A stretch of 6,725 nt of DNA, from contig CAJOPM010000141.1 of NCBI GenBank assembly GCA_905236225.1, positions 1 through 6,725 of the forward strand. The letters run 5' to 3'. Shown piece by piece: positions 1 through 4,872 of the stretch. This DNA comes from an uncultured Eubacterium sp. (GTDB lineage: Bacteria; Bacillota; Clostridia; Lachnospirales; Lachnospiraceae). Each line of letters starts with the position of its first letter. The stretch's first letter is position 1. A model generated the notes under the pieces. That model ran no database searches and was not told the origin of the DNA. It saw only the letters and a program-made list of their open reading frames with translations. Both the position numbers and the translations under genes were made by a program.

Positions 1-72
1 ATTGCAAGTGGGTGTGAAATGCTTTCAGTGGAAGAGTCTTATACGAGATTGAGAGAGAAGTATGGATTTTAA
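1..72 (+). CDS. Antitoxin, C-terminal fragment (type II toxin-antitoxin)
   Basis: The frame is open from the first base and ends in TAA at 70-72, giving 23 residues that finish SVEESYTRLREKYGF. The gene runs off the left edge, so its DNA-binding N-terminus is not visible. It is called an antitoxin because it overlaps the start of a RelE/ParE-like toxin by 11 bases, the usual antitoxin-first, translationally coupled layout. The short charged amphipathic tail suits the toxin-wrapping C-terminus of such proteins. The antitoxin family (Phd, RelB or other) cannot be decided from this piece. Confidence 0.6.
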   Translation: MASGCEMLSVEESYTRLREKYGF

Positions 73-361
73 CGTAGTGATCCCTCAGCCGGCTCACGAT
101 CGTATTGACGAAATATATCATTATATTGCTGTAGAGAAAGAAAATCCGGGAGATGCAATGAAGTTAGTAGATCGAATATACCGCGCTATTGCATCATTAA
201 ATATGTTTCCAGATCGCGGAGTCGATTTGACCAAGGGGCGTTATGCAAATATGGGATTCAAATGGATTCCAGAAGGACAGTATATGATTGTCTACGAGAT
301 TAACGGCAATGATGTGATTTTGCAGACGGTCAGACATAGTTTGGAAGATAAGTCGCACTGA
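62..361 (+). CDS. RelE/ParE superfamily toxin
   Basis: A complete 99-residue protein of the normal size for RelE/ParE toxins. The visible family pattern is an N-terminal beta strand followed by a helical hairpin: residues 12-24 (HDRIDEIYHYIAV), then NPGDAMKLVDRIYRAI at 28-43. After these come SLNMFPDRG around 45-53 and a C-terminal sheet with YMIVYEINGNDVILQTVRHS at 74-93. Known members are either ribosome-dependent mRNA interferases (RelE) or gyrase poisons (ParE). The sequence does not settle which, although the late R-H pair resembles the end of the RelE-type active face. The start overlaps the antitoxin stop, so translation is probably coupled, and the operon promoter lies left of the window. 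It likely serves as a stability or stress module in this accessory stretch. Confidence 0.85.
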   Translation: MDFNVVIPQPAHDRIDEIYHYIAVEKENPGDAMKLVDRIYRAIASLNMFPDRGVDLTKGRYANMGFKWIPEGQYMIVYEINGNDVILQTVRHSLEDKSH

Positions 362-365
362 TTAA

Positions 366-396
366 CAAGCTCACCTCACTGAGGTGCTTTTCTTAT
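366..396 (+). terminator. Terminator after the toxin gene
   Basis: CACCTC (372-377) pairs with GAGGTG (381-386) around a 3-base loop, followed by CTTTTCTTAT. It begins only 10 bases after the toxin stop. The stem is short (6 bp) but GC-rich and the T-rich tail is in the right place for a rho-independent terminator of the toxin-antitoxin operon. Confidence 0.55.
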
Positions 397-465
397 ACCC
401 TCACAATCCAATTCTACACGCATACATAACATAGATGGGACATTGGCAAGCCCTTTGAATCGATT

Positions 466-969
466 TTAGAGCAAATAGTGCGGAATGATTTCTATATTTT
501 TTTCGTCACACAAACTCTCCCGTATTTTAAATATTTTTGTACCTGGCTTAAGTGTTTCCTGATAACGAGTAATAAATAATTGAACAGCATAATACAATTT
601 TCTTCGCAAAGGGTTACAAACTGTATTATCTCTCTCGCTATTGTTTTTATCTTTTTTTATATTTCGATTTTTGCACTCTTCATCGCCAATAAAGGGATTG
701 AACGCAGGTGGCAGAGGTTGGTTTATTAATTGACACAGATGACGCGCTGCACCAGAACCGCATAAAATCACATATTTATCATTTTTGTTTGTTTTCGATT
801 CACACGAGAATTGGTAATATTTATCAGCTATTATTCTGTTATTTGCATCGCTTCGAACAGTCCGGCCACCATATTAAACGATGCAATTGTCTGCGTGAAC
901 TATATAGTTATTAACTATTTTTATTCTTCTTTGCTCGGTAGCGCAATTTAAATGTGGCTGCTCCGGCAT
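466..969 (-). pseudogene. Unrecognised gene broken by one in-frame TAA
   Basis: On the minus strand an excellent ribosome site (AGGAGG, 976-981) sits 6 bases before ATG 969. The frame reads 31 residues (MPEQPHLNCATEQRR...), meets TAA at 874-876, then stays open in the same frame for 135 more codons to TAA at 466-468. The downstream part reads like protein, for example CGSGAARHLCQLINQPLPPA, and has cysteines plus a basic C-terminal third (RRKLYYAVQLFITRYQETL). No good new start follows the stop: the first candidate is GTG 771, without a ribosome site. The simplest reading is a gene of about 167 codons with one nonsense mutation. It could also be two genes, a sequencing error, or a stop that is read through. 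I do not recognise the family and assign no function. The short protein-like frame at 911-997 overlaps its start. Confidence 0.45.
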
Positions 970-1054
970 GAGTATCCTCCTCTTCCCACTGACTCATCAC
1001 TGTTATTTTTCACAACTATTCTGCTATCTTCATTTTCTTCCTTTTTCATAAAAT

Positions 1055-1082
1055 AACCAAGGGAAGACCGTACGGCCTCCCC
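1055..1082 (-). terminator. Terminator of the truncated surface-protein gene
   Basis: An almost perfect 10-bp stem is formed by 1061-1070 and 1073-1082, with centre CCGTACGG. It starts 25 bases after the stop of the minus-strand fragment at 1107. Reading leftwards, the stem is followed by TTGGTTATTTT, a loose T-rich tail. It would stop leftward transcripts arriving through 1107-1328 before the gene at 969. Confidence 0.6.
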
Positions 1083-1106
1083 CTGATTAAAACCATATCA
1101 TATTGA

Positions 1107-1328
1107 CTACGGTAACGTAACCGCTAATATAATATCTTTTTCAACTGTTGTTGTTCCATCCGTAATAGATACATGAACTTTTCCAAATACAGTCGTGCCG
1201 CTGGCAGCCAATGTCAAGCCTGAGTATGCAATCTGAGCTGAAGATGTTCCATTCTTTGTAATTGTTGCCGTATTTGTATCCAACTGAGTTATTGTCATCT
1301 TATCAACATTCGTCAATGCAAGAGTAGT
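1107..1328 (-). pseudogene. 3' end of a surface-protein gene (beta-rich, Ig-like)
   Basis: On the minus strand a 73-codon tail ends at TAG 1107-1109. It is rich in Thr, Ser, Val and Ala and alternates polar and hydrophobic residues, for example ITQLDTNTATITKNGTSSAQ and GKVHVSITDGTTTVEKDI, which is typical of Ig-like beta-sandwich domains in clostridial secreted proteins. The fragment is closed upstream by TGA at 1329-1331, right where the repeat array begins, and has no ribosome site. Its stop and terminator are intact, so only the 5' part is missing. The likeliest history is that a larger exported protein lost its N-terminal part when the array arose or when DNA was deleted. A 69-codon frame from TTG 1316 exists but looks like a remnant. 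The domain family is inferred from composition only. Confidence 0.5.
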
Positions 1329-1337
1329 TCAAAGAGA

Positions 1338-1754
1338 ATGCATCCCAAAAGCCAAAAATGTCGTTTGGGGATGCATAGCAAAGATACAAGTTCAAAGAGT
1401 ATGCATCCCAAAAGTCAAAAATGCCATTTGGGGATGCATAGCAAAGATACAAGTTCAAAGAGTATGCATCCCAAAAGCCAAAAATGCCATTTAGGGATGC
1501 ATAGCAAAGATACAGGTTCGAAAAGTATGCATCCCAAAAGTCAAAAATGCCATTTAGGGATGCATAGCAAAGATACAAGCTCAAAAAGAATGCATCCCAA
1601 AAGCCAAAAATGTCGTTTAGGGATGCATAGCAAAGATACAAGTTCAAAGAGAATGCATCCCAAAAGTCAAAAATGCCATTTGGGGATGCATAGCAAAGAG
1701 ACAAGCTCGAAAAGTATGCATCCCAAAAGCCAAAAATGCCATTTAGGGATGCAT
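1338..1754. repeat. 63-bp palindromic tandem array, seven units
   Basis: Seven 39-base elements start at 1338, 1401, 1464, 1527, 1590, 1653 and 1716. They are separated by 24-base linkers that begin AGCAAAGA. Each element begins ATGCATCCC and ends GGGATGCAT, a perfect 9-bp inverted repeat extended by AAA/TTT beyond one mismatch. The stems never vary; all ten variable sites lie in the loop, just inside the stem, or in the linkers. A partial linker (about 1327-1337) precedes unit 1. The linkers are near-identical, so this is not a CRISPR array. Because 63 is divisible by three, long frames run through on both strands (plus strand 1338-1838, repeat MHPKSQKCHLGMHSKDTSSK), but no ribosome site introduces them. 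Function is unknown; a hairpin-forming minisatellite or amplified REP-like element is the safest description. Confidence 0.93.
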
Positions 1755-1849
1755 AGCTTTAGCGATTTTTTATCTAACTCAGAAGCACGTGTTATTCGCT
1801 GCACGATTCACAGCATACTTCTTGCTAAATTAGCCTAATAAAAAGTTGG

Positions 1850-1878
1850 TTGATTGCAATTATAGTTTCGGCTATTAT
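1850..1878 (+). promoter_or_regulatory. Candidate sigma-A promoter for the transporter run
   Basis: TTGATT (1850-1855) and TATTAT (1873-1878) are separated by exactly 17 bases, with 4/6 and 5/6 matches to the -35 and -10 consensus. A perfect TATAAT at 1903-1908 is an alternative -10 but has only a poor -35 (AATACA, 1880-1885). Either would leave a leader of about 100-130 bases before ATG 2014. The stretch 1755-2013 shows no convincing gene. The AT-rich setting makes chance matches likely. Confidence 0.4.
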
Positions 1879-2000
1879 TAATACAATAAAGCGATTTGTT
1901 AATATAATTTGCGATATAAAATATTAGAAAAGTATCAAAGTAAAGCGCGGCGTTAATTATAAAAATGGGTTGTGATGTTGCAGCATTGGCCATTTTACGG

Positions 2001-2005
2001 GGAGG
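2001..2005 (+). promoter_or_regulatory. Ribosome site choosing ATG 2014
   Basis: GGAGG lies 8 bases before ATG 2014, whereas the earlier in-frame ATG at 1972 has no such site and would put 14 polar and aromatic residues in front of the signal peptide. This fixes the lipoprotein start at 2014. Confidence 0.8.
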
Positions 2006-2013
2006 GGCGAAAA

Positions 2014-2841
2014 ATGAAATATGTATTCTATTGGTTTTCAATAATATGTGCTGTCATTTTTCTTGGCGGATGTGCTTCTTCTAAGTGGGAGTATGAACCA
2101 ATTACAAATGTCGAAGATGTAAACGGGCTCAAAGTCGGCGTAATTCTTGCATGGGAGACAGATTATTATCTTAGCTTAAGGAAAGATATAGATTTATATC
2201 GGTATGATACTATCGGAGATATGATAATAGCGCTTAGCTATAACAAAATTGATGTTATGGCAGTGGATGATCTTACATGGAGATTGATGGAAGCAAAAAG
2301 CGATGGTCTTACAAATGTTGAGCCGGCGTTGGGTAAAGTGGGGTATATGATATATCTTGCTCCGGACTGCGAAGAACTTAAAAAAGAATTCAATGAGTTC
2401 CTAAAAGAGTACAAAAAAACGGATGAATACGAAGATTTTTTAAGGAGAAAAGAAGAGTTTGATGGAGAAAATTACATTGATCCGGATATACCGCTTAACG
2501 GGAAGGGGGATGTAATTCGCGTAGCAGTTGATGCGGAGGCTTTTCCCAGAACATTTGACATGCCGGGTGAGAAAACGCCCACAGGGTTTGATGTTGAGGC
2601 TATAAAGCGCTTTGCCAATGAAAAAAACTATCGCCTTGAATTTACGTCGACAAATTTTGACGATATGTTGGTGGGATTGTTTTATGGGGAATATGACATT
2701 GCTGCAGGATATGTTTGTGACATATATCGGAAGGATGCAGAGTTTTATGGACTTAATGCCAGCGACAGTATAGATGAGTCTTCGATTTACCTTATACAAA
2801 AAACAAAGAATAATATAAGTGTTAATATGGGGGATATATAA
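2014..2841 (+). CDS. Lipoprotein amino-acid receptor, circularly permuted SBP family 3
   Basis: A 275-residue protein with a lipoprotein signal peptide (hydrophobic 3-17, lipobox LGGC, lipidated Cys20), so it is anchored outside the membrane as receptor of the ABC importer encoded next. Residues 30-149 resemble the second half of a family-3 solute-binding domain. They comprise VEDVNGLKVGV at 33-43, YDTIGDMIIALSYNKIDVMAVDD at 64-86 split around the ligand Asp, and helix EELKKEFNEFLKEY at 120-133. After a linker (150-166), residues 167-267 resemble the first half: VIRVAVDAEAFP, GFDVEAIKRFA at 191-201, YGEYDIAAGY at 224-233, and IYRKDAEF with Arg239. In GlnH-like receptors the order is the reverse. 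Asp85/86 and Arg239 match the residues that hold the amino and carboxylate groups of an amino acid, so an amino-acid ligand is likely but unnamed. Total length fits one permuted domain, not two. Confidence 0.85.
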   Translation: MKYVFYWFSIICAVIFLGGCASSKWEYEPITNVEDVNGLKVGVILAWETDYYLSLRKDIDLYRYDTIGDMIIALSYNKIDVMAVDDLTWRLMEAKSDGLTNVEPALGKVGYMIYLAPDCEELKKEFNEFLKEYKKTDEYEDFLRRKEEFDGENYIDPDIPLNGKGDVIRVAVDAEAFPRTFDMPGEKTPTGFDVEAIKRFANEKNYRLEFTSTNFDDMLVGLFYGEYDIAAGYVCDIYRKDAEFYGLNASDSIDESSIYLIQKTKNNISVNMGDI

Positions 2842-2895
2842 TAAAATGGTGTATCTGTAAATGATTTTGGAAGCTACAAAGCGAAGGGGGTAATA

Positions 2896-3585
2896 ATGAG
2901 TATCTTGTGGAGAAAAATAAATGAAACATTTATTATAGATGATAGATATCTTTTTTTTGTAGACGGATTGAAGATTACATTACTGCTTACATTTTGCAGC
3001 TTTTTGATCGGCACTGCATTCGGATGTATCTTGTGCGCGGCCAATCGCTCTAAGAGTAATAAACTAAAAAAAATAGTATGGGCGATACGCACTGTGTTTA
3101 TGGAGATGCCGACACTGGTTTTGCTGATGCTTTTAGTCTATATTGTATTCGGACAAACTGCGCTGCCGGTCATAGGGGGCGTAATAGTAGGACTTACCTT
3201 AAAAGCCGGATCGTATCTTTCGGTAATTTTTGATACTGCTCTTGATGCAGTATCAAAAGGGGAGATTGAGGCAGCCAGGACGCTTGGAATGACGCGTTTT
3301 CAGGCATTTGCCTATGTGGCTCTTCCGCAGGCGGTAAAGAAAGCTCTTCCGGTTTATAAGAATCAGTTTATAGCCACAATGCAGGAGACTTCAGTGGTTG
3401 GATATCTTGCGGTGGTGGATCTGACAAGAGCAGCCTCTATCGTAACCAGTCGTACGCTGGATGCATTTTTTGGCTTGATTACGGTGGCAGTTATATATTT
3501 TGTTATCGGGGGATTGGTAAAGCTTATATTTAGAGCGCTTGAACGCAGTGTAAGTAATGCCCCGCTCCAAAAGCGCCAGCTTTAA
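2896..3585 (+). CDS. Amino-acid ABC transporter permease (HisM/GlnP type)
   Basis: A 229-residue membrane protein, the usual length for polar amino-acid permeases. Hydrophobic segments lie near 25-48, 68-86, 90-112 and 196-217, with a further weaker one near 160-176. The cytoplasmic EAA loop that docks the ATPase is clear at 122-146: GEIEAARTLGMTRFQAFAYV followed by ALPQA. FVDGLKITLLLTF at 21-33 is the typical first membrane helix. Only one permease is encoded, so it probably works as a homodimer. ATG 2896 follows GGGGG (2886-2890) by 5 bases and lies 54 bases after the receptor stop, so the two genes are likely one transcript. The reading frame continues open for 25 codons past its TAA, to TAA at 3661-3663. 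Confidence 0.92.
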   Translation: MSILWRKINETFIIDDRYLFFVDGLKITLLLTFCSFLIGTAFGCILCAANRSKSNKLKKIVWAIRTVFMEMPTLVLLMLLVYIVFGQTALPVIGGVIVGLTLKAGSYLSVIFDTALDAVSKGEIEAARTLGMTRFQAFAYVALPQAVKKALPVYKNQFIATMQETSVVGYLAVVDLTRAASIVTSRTLDAFFGLITVAVIYFVIGGLVKLIFRALERSVSNAPLQKRQL

Positions 3586-3588
3586 GCA

Positions 3589-3690
3589 GGGGAGAAGCTT
3601 ACAAGTATCAGGAGTGACTTAAAGCCCCCTTCTGATAAGAAACGCAAAGTGTTACTGCGTTAATGAGGAAGTAGCGAATCAGGTTCCTTA
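3589..3690 (+). ncRNA. Structured RNA segment between permease and ATPase genes
   Basis: This gap can fold into three successive hairpins. TATCAGGAG (3606-3614) pairs with CTTCTGATA (3629-3637), with one G-U pair. AACGCA (3640-3645) pairs with TGCGTT (3656-3661). AGGAA (3666-3670) pairs with TTCCT (3684-3688). A competing fold exists: GGGG (3589-3592) with CCCC (3625-3628), GCTT with AAGC and AAGT with ACTT inside it. It excludes the first hairpin. No T-run follows, so it is not a normal terminator. It might tune ATPase expression, stabilise or process the mRNA, or be a small mobile-element remnant. It matches no riboswitch that I can name. Confidence 0.35.
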
Positions 3691-3730
3691 TAAACGCATT
3701 ACGATAAAATCAAACTGGAGGTTAAGTGGC

Positions 3731-4816
3731 ATGATCTCAATCCAAAATATAACAAAGGATTTCGGAGACGGACCCGTTTTGGAAAATGTCAGCCTTGAGA
3801 TAAAAAAAGGTGAGTCAGTTGTTATAATAGGCGGTTCAGGCTGCGGCAAGAGCACGCTTCTTCGATGCATGAACAGGCTCATAACTCCGGATAAAGGCGA
3901 TATTTACATAGATGGAGAAAACATACTTGATAAAAAGAGTAATATCGATGCCATTCGCAGAAAAATGGGAATGGTTTATCAGCAGTTTAATCTGTTTTCG
4001 CATTTGAGCGTTATTGAAAACGTAATCCTTGCGCCCATGAAAGTACTTGGGATAAGCCGCAGCGAAGCGGAAAAGGAGGCAAGGATGCTGCTTAAAAAAG
4101 TTGGGATGGCCGGCAGGGAAAATGCTATGCCATCTGCTCTTTCCGGAGGGCAAAAGCAGCGCGTTGCCATAGCGCGCACGCTTGCAATGCATCCTGAGGT
4201 TATCTTTTTTGATGAGCCGACAAGCGCCCTTGATCCCACAATGGTGGATGAGGTAGAAGCCGTAATACGGGATTTGGTAGATGAAGGGATGACCAGTGTT
4301 ATCGTGACACATGAGATGCGTTTCGCAAAGAATATCGCATCAAGAGTTATATTTCTTGCAGAGGGCGGTATCTATGAAGAGGGCACGCCAAAGCAGGTGT
4401 TTGACAACCCGAAGAAAGTGCTGACGCAGCGGTTTTTATATCGCTCGAGGATGTACGAGAAGGAAATATTTGCAGATAGTCTCGACCTTTATTCGCTGTC
4501 AAGCGAGCTTAAGGATTTCCTAAAGCGATATGAGATGAATAGTCGCATTGACAGATCAATATCTGTAATATGTGATGAGCTGTTGTATCCGGTATTTAGT
4601 GCTAAGGATAATCCCGATTTACGTGCAGAGGTCAAACTTTTGTGCAGTGAAAGCGGAGGACACCATACAATCATAGTCTCGTTTTGGGGGATAAAGTCCG
4701 ACCCGCTATCTGAGCCTTATCTTGATGAATTAAATAATCGTCTTTTAGATAGGTTCTCTGAATTTGTTTTCAGTAATAAAAAAGATGATGGCTGGGATGT
4801 ATGTGTTCAGATATAA
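3731..4816 (+). CDS. GlnQ-type ABC ATPase with extra C-terminal domain
   Basis: A 361-residue protein; polar amino-acid ATPases are normally about 240-250. All nucleotide-binding motifs are present: Walker A GGSGCGKST (34-42), Q-loop YQQFNLF (83-89), signature LSGGQKQR (137-144), Walker B VIFFDE (157-162), D-loop SALD (165-168) and switch His194. It should power the importer from the cytoplasmic side of the permease. Residues from about 250 to 361 are additional: a helical stretch (SLDLYSLSSELKDFLKRY), then ICDELLYPVFSA, a beta-like segment AEVKLLCSESGGHHTIIVSF, WGIKSDPLSEPYLDELNNRL, and an end GWDVCVQI. This order resembles RsbW/anti-sigma GHKL domains, but the expected N-box Asn (Pro287 here) and the glycine-rich D-x-G box are missing, so nucleotide binding by it is doubtful. 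GGAGG (3717-3721) precedes the ATG by 9 bases. Confidence 0.93.
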   Translation: MISIQNITKDFGDGPVLENVSLEIKKGESVVIIGGSGCGKSTLLRCMNRLITPDKGDIYIDGENILDKKSNIDAIRRKMGMVYQQFNLFSHLSVIENVILAPMKVLGISRSEAEKEARMLLKKVGMAGRENAMPSALSGGQKQRVAIARTLAMHPEVIFFDEPTSALDPTMVDEVEAVIRDLVDEGMTSVIVTHEMRFAKNIASRVIFLAEGGIYEEGTPKQVFDNPKKVLTQRFLYRSRMYEKEIFADSLDLYSLSSELKDFLKRYEMNSRIDRSISVICDELLYPVFSAKDNPDLRAEVKLLCSESGGHHTIIVSFWGIKSDPLSEPYLDELNNRLLDRFSEFVFSNKKDDGWDVCVQI

Positions 4817-4860
4817 AAAGCTTGCAGCTCGGTTTTGTTGGCTGTAAACTTAATTATATG

Positions 4861-4867
4861 AGGAGGA
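4861..4867 (+). promoter_or_regulatory. Ribosome site choosing ATG 4873
   Basis: AGGAGGA stands 5 bases before ATG 4873. The in-frame ATG at 4801 overlaps the ATPase gene and would bury the signal peptide behind 24 residues, so 4873 is taken as the start. Confidence 0.85.
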
Positions 4868-4872
4868 AGATT

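Noticed and set aside
898..909. Perfect 12-bp palindrome AACTATATAGTT as an operator
   Set aside because: It lies inside the broken gene and in AT-rich DNA, where such palindromes arise easily; no promoter is positioned beside it.
708..914. Plus-strand 68-residue frame
   Set aside because: It is antisense to the broken minus-strand gene, lacks a ribosome site and has low-complexity, His/Tyr/Leu-rich composition.
957..1049. Minus-strand short frame beginning MKKEENEDSR at 1049
   Set aside because: It starts directly after the terminator hairpin without a ribosome site, and its end reads poorly; it may be chance.
1303..1704. Minus-strand 133-residue frame through the array
   Set aside because: It exists because the 63-bp period is divisible by three; the residues (LCYASLNGIFDFWDA repeats) have no ribosome site, and third positions of this frame are almost invariant.
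1338..1754. CRISPR array
   Set aside because: Repeats of 39 bases with 24-base spacers look superficially right, but the spacers are near-identical to one another, and no cas genes are present in the window.
1835..2041. Minus-strand 68-residue frame upstream of the receptor gene
   Set aside because: AT-rich intergenic DNA translated into Ile/Tyr/Asn-rich peptide, overlapping the promoter region and the receptor signal peptide.
3836..4312. Minus-strand frames of 158 and 86 residues inside the ATPase gene
   Set aside because: Shadows of a clearly coding plus-strand gene with all ABC motifs.
4817..4872. Terminator between ATPase and phosphoesterase genes
   Set aside because: TTGCAGC and GCTGTAA can pair, but the loop is 12 bases and there is no T-run after the stem.
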